The notes under the pieces are model-generated. The model was given only the letters and a program-made list of their open reading frames with translations, was not told the DNA's origin and searched no databases. Below, in pieces: positions 13,398-28,059 of a DNA stretch of 64,000 bases. How positions within the stretch are numbered: position 1 is the first letter of the stretch; each line of letters starts with the position of its first letter. Location: NCBI RefSeq assembly GCF_009730915.1, contig NC_052474.1:3073501-3137500 (forward strand), written 5' to 3'. Position numbers and translations under genes: made by a program. Source of the stretch: Dioscorea cayenensis subsp. rotundata (lineage: Eukaryota > Streptophyta > Magnoliopsida > Dioscoreales > Dioscoreaceae).

Positions 13398-15740
13398 ATC
13401 AATCAACTATGAATAAACAGTACTTTACAATGCAAATTTTCAATGAATAAATTAACATAATTCTATAATATTGTACAAATTGGGTTTACAGACATATTTG
13501 TATACAAGAATAACTAAAAAGGCCATTAAACCGTTAACATTCTTTTTTTGTATTTATTACAGAACATAATCATCCCACCTCATTATTATTTCTATAGAAT
13601 TAGTCAACATGCATCCTTAATCATAAACTATGCCTATGCCAATGGCGACATTTAATTAGGTAATTTGTAAAGTTCTATTACTTTTGGTTGAAGAATGAAT
13701 AAACTAATAGAAAGAAACAATCAAAAAAAAGAAAGAAAATAAAAACTTATCTTTCCCTTTCAACATTTGTCATTCAATTCAAAACTTTTTCTTTTCCTCA
13801 ATTTTCACTCCACTCAAAAAATATTTGCACGGAAGAGTAATCGCAAAGTTACATAGTCATGAAGGATTGCTTAATTGACAGTTAAAAGATCTTAACTAGT
13901 AGTAAAAACCAAGATTAATTAATACAACAGGACATGCATGTTATATACTCCATATATTATATATATATATGCTTTATTTAATTCCAATTGCACTAACATT
14001 AATGAACTCATAAATAGAGCTTGGCTCATTGATTTACAGCTAGTAACTGCTATTTAATAATCATAGTACATATGCAAGCTAGCATTCTCTGCTACGTTTG
14101 AAAAGTGAAAACTACTCTATTTATTTTCATGCATGCATGCATATGATTTACTCCAGTGTACCAAGAAAACCTGCCTCAAAAGTCTGATGTATCTGATGAT
14201 GGGTAGGTGGTAAGTTACATACATAAATATATATCACTCTCTAAGAAATCTGAAATCAAAACTGTTGAACATAACATGCACTGAATCAGAGTAATGAATT
14301 GAATGCTGGACAAGTTTACCTTTCAAAGTTTTCTTAGAGTGCACAAAAGAATGCGCTGTCCTCCACCACTACCACCAAATTGCAAAGAAATATGTAAATT
14401 AATGCATGATGAAAGTTAGCACATGAAAAATTAGCACTCATTTTGTGTTAGATGTATATAAACCATTTTTTAAAATAATTAATAAATCAACCAACCAATT
14501 ATATATATTAAATATTAACTTTATTCACTCCAAACATTTAAGCTAATATGATAAGAGATAGAAACTTAAACAATACTTCCTTTAATTTTTTTACTTATAA
14601 CGATTTAGATCTCTTTTTTTTTTACTTGACATATTAAAATTTTTATGTAATATTAAATAAAATTTTAAAATTTATTTTTTAATTTAATGTATTTGTATAA
14701 TTTTTAATAATAACAATTTTATTATTATCAAAACGTCAACCAAATGTTTTAAAAATAAAAATTAATATTGAGGAGAGAATGTGAGAGAGAAAGAGGGAGA
14801 GAGATGGGAAAGGAAAGGCATTAAAGTGGACTTTAATACAAGAGGAAAAGGTGGATGGTTGTATACTAACAATGGAATGTAAGCATTGTAAGGTGGTGGT
14901 GAATGAGCTGTAATGGAAATGATTGCCCCATGAGCTTTCCCAATTATTATTAATATTAATATTATGGCAGCCAGGACACGCACACACGATCCATTAAAAT
15001 CAATTCTTCTCTCTTTCCTTTCTTTTTTCTTTTTTCTTTTTTATTTTTTTATGATGCCTCTTTCTTCATTCCTTCCTGGTTTTCAATCTCATTCCACTTT
15101 TTTTTTAAATTTTTATACTTTATCTTTTTGTTTTTCTTTAGTTTTTGGCCTTTGCTTTCTAACCAAGAAAAGCAACATTCACTTCATCATTTGAACAGTT
15201 GCACTTGCATCTGCTGACAAAACTGTTAACCAAATTACCCTTTTTATCTTTTTTTTCTCAAAAAAGCAATCTAGGAAGTTCTTGTAGCTGTGTTCTCTTT
15301 AACCATTTCATATGAGATTTTTTTCTTCTTAAAAAAAAAAATTTTCATGTTAAAAATTAACATCTCATGTTCATTGCATAGCATAGTTAATAAGTCGTAC
15401 ATCCAATCATACCAATTTGGGTGAGAACAAAAGTGGGATTAATATTTTATTTGTTGTCAAATTTTTTTCTTTGTTATTTCTTCCTATTTTTATGATTTTT
15501 TTTATTTTGGCTTTGTTGTTGTTATGTTATTTGAGCTTTTGTTTTATAAATCAGTAGTTTATCTATTTTACTAAAAAACAAGAGTGGAATTGAGAATATA
15601 CATATGAAAAAACTTACTCCTGTCAAAGAGTTCGGTAATCACAAAAATAACTAATTAGCATCTCTTGATATTAGTCTGCATATTTTTGTAAAATCAAAAC
15701 GTATTCTAAAATAGAGTAATGCTAAGACAATCTACTTTGT
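13398..15740. other. AT-rich intergenic DNA
   Basis: No gene recognised. The patch at 14760-15000 is purine-rich (GAGAGAGAAAGAGGGAGAGAGA) and yields short overlapping frames on minus, but they are low-complexity. A pyrimidine-rich patch follows at 15000-15160. Confidence 0.55.
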
Positions 15741-15744
15741 TTTT

Positions 15745-17060
15745 GTTGGTTTTTTATAAATAACTCTTGTAATTCAAAAATAAAATTCAACTATGGATAA
15801 AATAACTGTGTATTTCATCTTGGAAGATATCGTCTGGCATCTCAGGCCTGTCTAGAAATGTAGAAGGAGAACTACTCCCTGGGGCCGCATTGTGGTCGGA
15901 GCCGCTAGTAGGATTAGAGGTTCTAGCGCTATAGAAGTTGAGTGAGCGCTGATTTTTCTCGTGATGCTTCATTGAGATTTTTGTTGATACTCTATCGGCA
16001 TTTGTAGAGAGCCAAGAGAGAAGCATATTAGCAAATTTGTATAAATAATATTGAGATCCGAAGATGCGATCAAATGAAATATGCGATTGTTTCTTTCGAA
16101 CCAAACGTTCCACAATATTGCACGGGAAGTGAGATACCAGAGGATTCGGTGTTGAGGGCTAAGGATGGTATCCAATTGGTCCACAGTAAGGGAATTGTCT
16201 GTGGAAGAGAGTGTAATTTTAAAATTTGAGAAAAAAATGCCCAGATGCGTTTGGAGAAAACACAGTCGATGAAAAGATGTTGAAGATTCTCGGAGGCACT
16301 GTGGCAAAGAACACAGGTATCAGTGGAGTTTTGAAAGTTGTAACCTTTCTTGAAAAGATTTGCTAGAGTGAGGATTTTGTCCTTCCTAGCAAGGCGACGA
16401 AAAAGAGTGATTTTTGCTAGGGGCAACGATTTTTTTCCGAAAAGGGGTAAAGCAGGTAGCGTATTCCACCATCAATGAGAAAATTATAAAAGGATTTGGC
16501 TGTGAACTTGCCACTTTTTTCAAGGGTCCAAGTGTGGATGTCATCATGAATATGAGAACAGTCAGGGATGATTTCAAGAAGAGCAGTTAACATATCAGGG
16601 GTGGAAGTGGAGAATAGAAGCTCAGGATTGTTTAGAAACTGGGAGAATTGCCTGATGGTAATCCAAGGGACAGTACAATCATGGAAGAGATCGGGCCAAC
16701 AATCTTTAAGTAAGATTCCAGCGTGCCAACGATCAGACCAAAGTGAAGTGTTAGAACCACTTCTGATAGTTTTCATGATACACGACCGGAATGGGGGTAA
16801 AGTGGAGGTCACTCCTGCCTAAAAAAAGGATTTATTTCTGGGAGGAGTGTGGGAAAGAATTCCATTAGTGTCATTTATAGAATAATTAGCATGGACAATT
16901 TTGGCCCAACAGCTGTTTGGGTTGTAGGTTAATTTCCACCACCACTTTCCTAGTAAAGCGTTGTTGAAGGTCTGAAGGTTAAGGATTCCCCAGCCTCCCA
17001 TTTCCCGCGGCCTGGTGATTCTGTTCTAGGCAATCAATCTGACTCTTTTGGGTCCCAGAT
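15745..17060 (-). mobile_element. 5'-truncated L1-type LINE, C-terminal part of the polymerase ORF
   Basis: Minus-strand frames encode the region after the reverse transcriptase: GGWGILNLQTFNNALLGKWW at 16930-17001 and a zinc-binding RVT-associated (zf-RVT) segment at about 16230-16500, with the CVLCHSASENLQHLFIDC pattern. The coding parts lie in several frames, so the copy is dead. It is of the same family as the 50.6-55.2 kb element: GILNL, ALLGKWWWKL and PPRNKSFF are shared. The body of the reverse transcriptase is absent, which fits 5' truncation at insertion. Confidence 0.85.
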
Positions 17061-17269
17061 CACAAATATCATTATCCGATAACTTTTTATATTTCCCCTA
17101 AAAAAAAAGAAAAAGACAAACATAAGATGAATATGGTTCTGAGTAAGAGCATTATATTGGCCCAAAGCTTCTTGAAGATGGGTTGGAACAGTGTGAGATG
17201 GGCCTTGACTCATTTGGGTTCAGTCCATGGATTTCTATTTGGCCCACAATTTCCGCTACACTGCTTTCC

Positions 17270-17270
<1 letters not shown>

Positions 17271-17313
<43 letters not shown>
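17271..17313. repeat. (AAT)n microsatellite
   Basis: About fourteen uninterrupted AAT units. Confidence 0.95.
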
Positions 17314-17315
<2 letters not shown>

Positions 17316-18214
17316 CAACAACTCACGCATAGTTTTAGCTTGTGAATTGTGTGATATTATAAGAGTTATTTGTGAAGTATAAATTGACTGTATCAAAATA
17401 TTCCATTTTATCCCAAGATATGAAGTTTTTAAGATTGGTAATAATAAGTTCTTTAATAAATCCCCCTTAATAGTTTTGTTTGGAATGTCATTTTGGTATA
17501 GTTAATTATCTCTACAACCTTTAGTTTTTAAAAAGATGATGATAGAGTCACTTATGCCTCATATCAATGAAAGTAACTATTCCTTCAATAAATTGACACT
17601 ATCTTTCTTGAATAAAGAGAATAAAATAGAAAGAAAAAACTTTCTATATTAAACCATTTTTAATATCCATCTAAACACAAACATTCAAAATTTTACATAT
17701 AAAATTATGGGCTTTAAAAACTTTACGAACAATATTTTTTATTTTACCAATAATTTTTTAACTATTGATTTATTGATATCAGATCTTTTATATAAAGTAT
17801 TTATTTTAGAGATGACATGAAATTAAATTTGAAAACCCACGCAAGATGATGGCACAAAAATTTGTTGAGCTTACTCCACGCCAGTGCAGTCCTAGCAACA
17901 AATTGATGTATTTTTTCATTTTGTAAAAAAACCCTTTCTTTTCCCTGTTTCAAGACCAATAAAATCAATATTTTCAAGATTTTCTAATATTTATTAATTA
18001 AACTCTACCAGTTTTATTTTTATCATTTCTGATATTTAATATAACCCAGGAAAAATAAAACCTGGCATCACCGAATCATAGACGTCCATCAAGAAAAACA
18101 ATGGAGATCTTGAGGCACCAGCATAAAATTTCTCGTACACTTGACAGTCCCGCGGGACACCAGATCGCGCCGAGACCCTGCGCCGAGGAGGGGCCACGAT
18201 TCGGTGTCAAACGG
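17314..18214. other. Intergenic DNA downstream of SAUR
   Basis: AT-rich sequence. The last 150 bases become GC-rich and probably belong to the SAUR 3' untranslated region. No other gene is seen. Confidence 0.5.
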
Positions 18215-18574
18215 CTAGCCAATCGGCAGAGGTGGATCCTCAGGATCCGGTGTTTCCGACGAGGATATACGGCGGATGGCGTTCTCGAGGACGGAATGGT
18301 CACAAGGGAGAGTAAGCGGGCCGGCATGAGCGAAGCCATACTCCTCTTCGGCTAAGAGTAACAGCTCTCTAAAAGCCGGGTGGTTAAGCTGAGCTGCTCT
18401 GACCACGAACCTCCTCCTCGGCCCATTTCCCTGCACTTGCACCGCCACGTAACCCACCGGCACGTCAGCCGGCACCTCCGGAGCCGGTAACCTCCGTAGC
18501 AGCAGTAGCCGTGATTGCACGGCTCGGCTCAGCCACCACCTTGTCATCATTCTCAGCCGAGCTATGAACTTCAT
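18215..18574 (-). CDS. SAUR family auxin-responsive protein, intronless, 119 aa
   Basis: Small auxin-up RNA proteins promote cell expansion by inhibiting PP2C.D phosphatases, which keeps plasma-membrane proton pumps active. The start MKFIARLRMM is the first ATG in frame. The SAUR core runs from about residue 35 to 105: VPVGYVAVQV, RRFVVRAAQLNHPAFRELL, AEEEYGFAHAGPLTLPCD and VLENAIRRIS, which matches the family consensus closely. It has a basic N-terminal extension and an acidic proline-rich tail (ETPDPEDPPLPIG). There is no intron, as usual for the family. The gene is much richer in GC than its surroundings. A TATA-like (TA)n tract lies near 18629-18640 upstream on the minus strand. Which SAUR subgroup it belongs to cannot be fixed by eye. 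Confidence 0.9.
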   Translation of the reverse strand: MKFIARLRMMTRWWLSRAVQSRLLLLRRLPAPEVPADVPVGYVAVQVQGNGPRRRFVVRAAQLNHPAFRELLLLAEEEYGFAHAGPLTLPCDHSVLENAIRRISSSETPDPEDPPLPIG

Positions 18575-19849
18575 ACTCAACCTATGAGAAAGATAATGCT
18601 ATGGTTATTACATCACTCGCACTGTTATATATATATATAGAGAACTTGCCCTAGTCAATCTCATCTTTATGCATATCGACAAATACTAAAATGCTTTCAT
18701 GTATTATGCAACATAGGAGTGATAATTTATTTTTTCTAAATAAATTGAGAGTTTAATTTTTTTTCTTATAATAATTGTTGAGGGTAATGATTTGTTATAT
18801 TTATAAATAAGAAAATTGATTGAGTGTCCTTGACATTGATAGATTTATTTATAAACTTTTTAGACACTTTTTTTATGATATTATGTAAAAGTTATAATTT
18901 TTAAATCTAGTTGATGTGTATATGTAAAGTGCATTTAATTTTAATTTATATATTAATTTATTAATTTATTGTAAAATTAAAATAAAATAAAATTTAGCTT
19001 CTAAAATTAAAAATCATGCGCATTTGTTGATTGGTGTTTGCCTGTTCGCCCACAAAATAAGAAATTCTAAAGATTTAGTAGTTCGTATATATATGTTAAA
19101 CTTAGTAATTATATTTACTGATTGCTTTATTATTTATTTATTCTCTACGATATAATTAACTTAAAAGATTTTATATTTTGTTCCATAGAAATTAATGAAA
19201 TATTCAGATTTTTAACTTGGAGATTCTTTTCAAATTTACCAAAAACTTTAAATCTTTTTCGTTATGAGTGACTGATTATTTATAACAAGTGATCATTTAA
19301 TGACACTCATGATGATAACGATATTAAAAATAGAATATGAGTTATTTTATACTCCACGTTTTTTCTATATATTTATTTTGTTGAAAAATTAATCCAATAA
19401 ATTTTAAATATAATTAAATTTTCTTTCCTTCTCTTTCTCTCTAGACATATATATATATATATATTAATAATGTGAGCAAGTTTTTTTTTGCACCAACTTC
19501 AAATTCTTAATCATATTTTAAAAAAGAATTAAACTTTGATCTTCTGCATTAAAGTAAATCAAATCTTTTATGCATGAGGGTGCTTAAGGTTACTATCTTT
19601 ACGAGAACAATACAATAATTACTGATTAATATGGTACAATGTAATTAATTAATTTGTGCGCTAAATATTCTGGCGAGTGATGCACTTATGAAACAAACAA
19701 ATGGATGATGCTCCTCCAAATGTCTCTGTATAAGTTGAGTTAATTATAGTAATGGACATCCAATACACAGCCAAAATGTTGTCATTCTTTTATGCCATTT
19801 TTAAAGAAATTTTCTTACGGACAATGACATGAATCTTTGTGTAAAAGTA

Positions 19850-19883
<34 letters not shown>

Positions 19884-21599
19884 CATGGCCGCATGGAAGT
19901 AATAATATAATACAACCAAATGAATGAGAGTTTAATTTCATTTTTGTGCATTTGAATGTTTTCCAAGATGATTAATTTAATTTTTCATGTTAATAATCAC
20001 ATATTGGCTTTCGAATGAAGGCTTTTGCAATATAATGCAGTTCTTGCCATTTATTAAAAGCATGTGAAACTTACCATATTAATTATCCCAGGCTTCAAAT
20101 TAAGCTTGTCAGATAAATACACAAAAGAAATCACAGTCAACGTGGTGGTACTGTCAATTAAATAGAATTAAAAATTAACCTGGAAAGCCTTGGCTACACT
20201 TGTTATTCAAAACTTGCTTCTTAATTATAACATATATAATATATTCTATTTAATTAAGAAAATATAAACTTGTAAGCATGGAGACAATCAGATATGATAA
20301 CTTTGATTATATAATAAAGAGAGAGCAACTATATATTTATATACATGCAAACGTTAATTAAATAGATGATATGAGATTATTAATTAGGATTATTAATTAT
20401 GTCATAATGTTATATCGATCTCAATCTCCTTCATCTATATTTATATATATTATTATTTTTTGACAAAACCGACATTTGACAAAACAAAGGATAAATGGGT
20501 ACAGAAGCGCACCAGTGGCTTGACTGACCTATAAAAGATAAACCCCGGCCATGCTACTTTAGAGTAGAGAACGTGAGGTATTTTTCATTGATATATGATT
20601 TTGTATGACCTTAGTATTTATTTATTTATTTTTTTCGAGTTAAACAAAACTTTATCTAAATACAGTTATTCAATTATTTGGCACTTTAAGACGTAGAAAA
20701 TGGCAATGCATGTCTTGTACGTACTCAGTACGCTGCATACGTGATATATATATACGCTTCAAGTTGCATGCATGCATGCACATCCCTTTACACGAGTTAA
20801 AGATTTGAACCACTTTGTTTCATGCATGCATGCATGTTGTTCTGCTCATGCTTGCTCGCACACCTCTTAATTTGTACACATACATTCATGCATGTACATA
20901 TCCCTTTACATATATGCGTTGAGGATGGCATGCGTGTTGTTCTCTTGCACTTATTCCATGCATGGCAGCATGTGCATCAATGTTGTTCACTAATACATTG
21001 CAAGTTCATGCCACTGAAGTTTCTTTTGATTCTAATTATTTATACATGTTGCTTAATATTGCTAAACATATATTAGTTGATACGCTACTGTACGTGTAAG
21101 TTCTTCCAATGGGTCTGTATAAACGAATGGTTAAAAAAATATGGATAATTTAAGCATTTTAAATTTGAGATTTAAGATTAAAATGAATTGGAGTTGATTA
21201 TATTTAGCACACGTTACATCGAATAGTTTAATTTAAAATTGATTAAGAAATAAAATAAAACTAGTGGATGCAACCTCAAACTTTTCGTTTCTATTTTATT
21301 TTATTTTTATATTTTATTTATTAATAATTATAAATGCCACCCATTTAAAAGTAGTCAAGGATATGCACAAGCATTAACATGGTTGTACCTTTATTTTGTA
21401 TGTGTTTTGGCCCTTTTGGGTTTGATTTCAGTTTTTTTTTTTAAATGACATTTACAAGATCCGGTTTTAATTTCCCAGAAAACCACTGGGAAAAAAAAAT
21501 CAGACAATGAAATATTTGTTATATAAAACTAAAAATAAACTAGAGAACAAACTATAAAGCAAATGAATGATCCGACGGTCATGATTGTTAGATCAAACT

Positions 21600-21600
<1 letters not shown>
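18575..21600. other. AT-rich intergenic DNA between SAUR and RPL8
   Basis: Contains a (TA)n tract at 19851-19880, the retro-tail fragment near 20468-20520 and the CATGCA-rich patch at 20700-20960. No coding gene recognised. Confidence 0.55.
20700..20965. repeat. CATGCA-rich (RY-like) patch with diverged internal duplication
   Basis: CATGCATGCATGC runs occur near 20766 and 20821, with further CATGCATG words near 20888 and 20947. The word ATCCCTTTACA also recurs (near 20782 and 20899), which suggests a diverged duplication of about 117 bp. RY elements can act in seed promoters, but no gene start lies close by. Confidence 0.5.
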
Positions 21601-24470
<2,870 letters not shown>

Positions 24471-24499
24471 ATATGCTGCCATTTTCATTGCTTATTTTC

Positions 24500-24970
24500 T
24501 TCATAGTGCTTAGAGTCTTTACATTGCGTAAGTTTGTTTCATAATTTTCATTCAGAGTATTTAGAGTCCTTTACATTGCGCAAGTCATATGTCAGTATGT
24601 GTTTGATTCTTATTTGATGACTTTTGGAGGACTTTTTTGTTTTCTTAGACCTGATATTGGGCTAATTTTTGAATGGTTGTTGAGAAGCTTATATTGTCAT
24701 GTTCTGTGCATGCTGTGGTGGAGTTCCCTTTCGGTTTCTTGGATGACGATTTCCTAGTTTCGTGCTTATCATCTTTACAAAACTCCTACCTTTTATTTAT
24801 TTATTTATTTTTTTGAATTTTAATTTTTGCTGCTGGACAAAAAGACAGCGTTAGGGTTTCTTGGATGACGATTTCCTGGTTTCGTGCTTATCTATCATCT
24901 TTACAAAACTCTTCCCTTTTTTGTATTTTGTAATTTTAATTTTTGCCGGACATACACACAGCTTTAGGTT
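24500..24970. repeat. Two small tandem duplications downstream of RPL8
   Basis: First pair: TTAGAGTCTTTACATTGCG near 24510 and TTAGAGTCCTTTACATTGCG near 24561, in the probable 3' untranslated region. Second pair: TTTCTTGGATGACGATTTCC at 24735 and again at 24857, period 122 bp, each followed by TTTCGTGCTTAT and CATCTTTACAAAACTC. Confidence 0.85.
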
Positions 24971-25285
24971 CTACTTCTACATTGTTCTAAGAGATTCTAG
25001 TAAGCAGACGAAGAATAGGACAACTGATGATATGGATATGTTCACTGATTGAGCAAGCTTGTTTCCAATGCTTTTCATAAAACAAGAAACCAAATTAACA
25101 GCACACGCCAAATCGCACTCATATTTAACCCAAAGCAATCAATATTCATGACAATGACTCCCATTCATCCAAACACACACACCACACACACAAAAAAAAT
25201 ATATATATATATATCTATATATATCTATATATATACATAATAATAATACAAAAGTTTCCAAATGTATGAATAGTAATAAAATATT

Positions 25286-25675
25286 CTAAAACCTCCACAT
25301 ATCACGAAAGTCAGACTGAAATGAAACCAAAACCAGAAGCAAAACAACAATAGCAAGAACACCCCAAGGAGAGCTCCCTTCCTGATAACTTGCAAAATAA
25401 CTCCTCCGGCGATAGTCATAAGGCAAGAAACCAAACAAACCTTCAAAACTGTCAAAAGATGACAACCATCTTATGAGCAGCAGTAAAACCACAGGGATGA
25501 TGAAGAGCACCCAGTTTATCTGTTCCTCAGCGTCCTCCATGATTGATTCATAAGTGAAGAACCCTGATATGCCCAGCAACAGTAGTACCATGGCCAAGAT
25601 AAAGATCACTGGATATGGTAGTGGTGAGAGGGTGAAAGAGTCAAAGATGGATGGTTCTCTCTTTCCATAAGCCAT
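25286..25675 (-). CDS. Uncharacterised plant small membrane protein (SSPWGV family), 129 aa
   Basis: Function unknown. Start chosen at the ATG of MAYGKREPSIFDSF. Three hydrophobic segments are visible, at about residues 19-41, 54-70 and 104-120, separated by an acidic loop (SIMEDAEEQ) and a basic loop (YDYRRRSYF). The C-terminal part, GSSPWGVLAIVVLLLVLVSF followed by QSDF, is closely matched by GSSPWGVAALVVVLLLMVSY plus QSSF in the gene at 48586-49002, so the two are paralogues. No signal for a catalytic role is visible. The gene has no intron in its coding part and lies 0.8 kb from the RPL8 end in convergent orientation. The open frame, paralogue and single-frame integrity make it a convincing gene. 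Confidence 0.85.
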   Translation of the reverse strand: MAYGKREPSIFDSFTLSPLPYPVIFILAMVLLLLGISGFFTYESIMEDAEEQINWVLFIIPVVLLLLIRWLSSFDSFEGLFGFLPYDYRRRSYFASYQEGSSPWGVLAIVVLLLVLVSFQSDFRDMWRF

Positions 25676-25679
25676 CAAT

Positions 25680-26760
25680 AAGAAGAAGAAGATGATGATG
25701 AAGAAGAAGATGAGAGGAAGAAAGGATTAAGGAAAGCGTAGGTGGGGATGGGGTAAGTGATGTTTGTGTTGGTGTGGGTGTGTATATGAGAAGGAAATGG
25801 CCGACACCCAAAAATTTCTCTAACTGAAAGGGATGTGGGTGTGTCCGTGTGCGGCTTCGTGGCATGCTTTGAATTCTTATCTGTTACTGGTTTGAATTTT
25901 TATATTGGTTTGATTATGCTTTTGAATATTGATTTTTTATAGAAAGTTTGACAGTCAAGTCCGCTCAAATAAATTGTTTATTTTCAGACTGTTTATATTG
26001 GTTTTCTGAAAATTGTTTGTTTTTCAATTGCAAACAATAATAAAAAATAAAAAAAGCAAAAATTTGTGGCTAAATGTACCATATGGGAATTGGGAAAGTA
26101 CACTGTTTATAAAAACTCACGTTGAGTGCTTTGTAAGAAAAGAAGCAATTCAATGAGGAAAGGGTTGTGTTTAAGTTTTCTTAAATAGCAATAATTAATA
26201 GAGAATCAATATTCTTTCATTCTTTTTGTTTGAAAAAAATAAGGCTGTTGAATGAGGGAAACAATATAATTTAGGATTTAAAAGAAAAATGGTGACAAGA
26301 AAAACATCTACGGTCACAAAATTTTTTCAGCGGGTGTTTTTCTTTGTCTATCTAGAAGGTCGTTGGTATTTTGCTATTTATCAGTTATTTATTTATTTAG
26401 TATTTTTATTTGTATTTTTTATCGGTTCCATTGTTATTCGAACCATGTTTGTATTTTCTTAGTTTTGGTTTTTCTATTTAATATAGTTATAATTTATTCA
26501 TTTTATTTAAAAAAAACATTAGAAACAAGAAGCTAATTACTCCTCTTTACATTAATTATTTTAATTATGAATTTAAATTTAAACAAGTGTAGATTTATCC
26601 AAAAGAATGAAAGATTGAAAGGGGAAAAAGAAGAGAGTAGTTAGTCTATATATGTGTGGTAGTGTGATGTACTGAGAGAGGAGCCATCAGCCATGTGATG
26701 GTCTGTTACATTCTTAATATTTCTTTATTGATGGGGACCATTCCAATTCAATTCCCAATT
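25680..26760. other. Intergenic DNA, includes promoter of the 25.3-kb membrane-protein gene
   Basis: The first 200 bases (25680-25860) hold GAAGAAGAAG and GGTGTGGGTG tracts and probably the leader of the minus-strand gene. The rest is AT-rich with nothing recognised. Confidence 0.5.
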
Positions 26761-27340
26761 ATTAATCATGAGTTTCTCAGAGTCACTATTTTGTGTAACT
26801 TTCGGCTGTCTTCTTTAATCATCAATTATGTCAATATTTAATACAATCAAAACATCATGCATATAACCCTGTGTATTTCCCAACTATTAATATTTTTTTA
26901 ATCAATTTCTATGCATTAAAATATAATTAACCAAGCCAATCAATGTGTGAAACGTGACACTACAAATAAAGCATGATTATCAATATATTTTTATTTTAAT
27001 GAAATGCATTCATGTGATATCTTGGTATATCTAGAAATAAAAAAATATTATTAATGATGAGTTTATGAGAGTCACTACTTTGTATAACTTTCGGCTGTCT
27101 TCTTTAATCATCAACTATTTCCATATTTAATACAATCAAAACATCATGTATATAACCCTGTGCATTTCCCAACTATTAATAGTTTTTTTAAATCAATTTC
27201 TATGCATTAAAATATAATTAACCAAGCCAATCAACACGTGACAATACAAACAAATCAAGATTATCAATGTATTATTATTTTAATGAAATACATTCATGTG
27301 ATATATATCTTGGTATATCTAGAAATAAAAATATTATTAT
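26761..27340. repeat. Two-copy tandem duplication of about 289 bp
   Basis: Copy 1 is about 26761-27049 and copy 2 about 27050-27340. Shared words in order are AGTCACTA, AACTTTCGGCTGTCTTCTTT, ACAATCAAAACATCATG, AATATAATTAACCAAGCCAA and GGTATATCTAGAAATAAA. Copy 2 ends in an (ATT)n run at about 27332-27352. Roughly 90 percent identity suggests a fairly recent event. Confidence 0.9.
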
Positions 27341-27809
27341 TATTATTATTATCATAGAAATATTACTAGTTCGGAAGAGCCATAAGGCACAGTTCCATGC
27401 ATCAAACTCATATATGCATCTTTCTATCACCGGCCCATGATGCCACCACCATCAAACTTCATCTTAAAAAAAAATATATATATAGATTCTTTTGTTAAGT
27501 GAGATAGATACTATCAATAACCATCCATCTTTGGAAACCTTACTAGTTTCCAAAAATAGCCCACAACACGAACGTGGAAAGAGCTTAATAAAGTTTGAGA
27601 TAAGGTTCACAGTAATGATCTCATGAAAGAGATCAGAAGATAATGATGAATAATAGTATCATGAGTTTTGATCTCAAAGAGAAGTTCATCTAAAGAGAAG
27701 ATAAGATCATGAGAATAAATGTAGACATATATATATATATATATAGTTTATTTTAATGGCAGTGATTCCATTGGAAAAAGCAATGGATCATATGTGATAT
27801 GGTTTGGGC
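27341..27809. other. Upstream region of MIR156
   Basis: AT-rich, with GATCTCA/GATCATGA-type short repeats around 27600-27720 and a (TA)n tract at 27726-27746. It probably contains distal promoter DNA of MIR156; no gene seen. Confidence 0.45.
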
Positions 27810-27817
27810 TATATAAG
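27810..27817 (+). promoter_or_regulatory. TATA box of MIR156
   Basis: TATATAAG in the context GGGCTATATAAGGGTGG, about 140 bases upstream of the mature miRNA. This is a normal distance for a plant pri-miRNA promoter and the best TATA context in the neighbourhood. Confidence 0.6.
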
Positions 27818-27860
27818 GGTGGTGTACTTGTTATCTTGTTTGTTCAAAGCAAGCAATGCT

Positions 27861-27914
27861 TGTAGATATAGATGTAGATGTAGATGTAGATGTAGATGTG
27901 CATGTAGATGTAGT
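27861..27914 (+). repeat. (TGTAGA)n microsatellite in the MIR156 leader
   Basis: About eight near-perfect hexamer units lie between the TATA box and the hairpin, so they are probably transcribed in the pri-miRNA. Confidence 0.9.
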
Positions 27915-27934
27915 TGGAGAAGAGATGGTGGTGT

Positions 27935-28055
27935 GGTATTAATTAAGGGGATGACAGAAGAGAGTGAGCACTAATGGTTCATTCTTGCACATGTTTTCAT
28001 GTTTATGCTTGGATACCATTTGTGCTCACTTCTCTTTCTGTCACCCACCATTCAA
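27935..28055 (+). ncRNA. MIR156: MIR156 precursor hairpin
   Basis: The mature sequence TGACAGAAGAGAGTGAGCAC at 27952-27971 is an exact match to canonical plant miR156. The opposite arm at 28024-28045, GCTCACTTCTCTTTCTGTCA plus CC, is the typical star strand and pairs with it almost perfectly. The two arms are separated by a loop of about 52 bases (27972-28023), and the lower stem may extend through GTGG/CCAC words around 27930 and 28046. miR156 silences SPL transcription factors and controls the juvenile-to-adult transition. Upstream TATA box and (TGTAGA)n tract fit an independent transcription unit. Confidence 0.96.
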
Positions 28056-28059
28056 AAAC

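Noticed and set aside
14736-14987. Possible microRNA precursor or small gene
   Set aside because: No known miRNA sequence and no foldback across the block; the frames are Ser/Phe/Leu-rich translations of a GA-rich tract.
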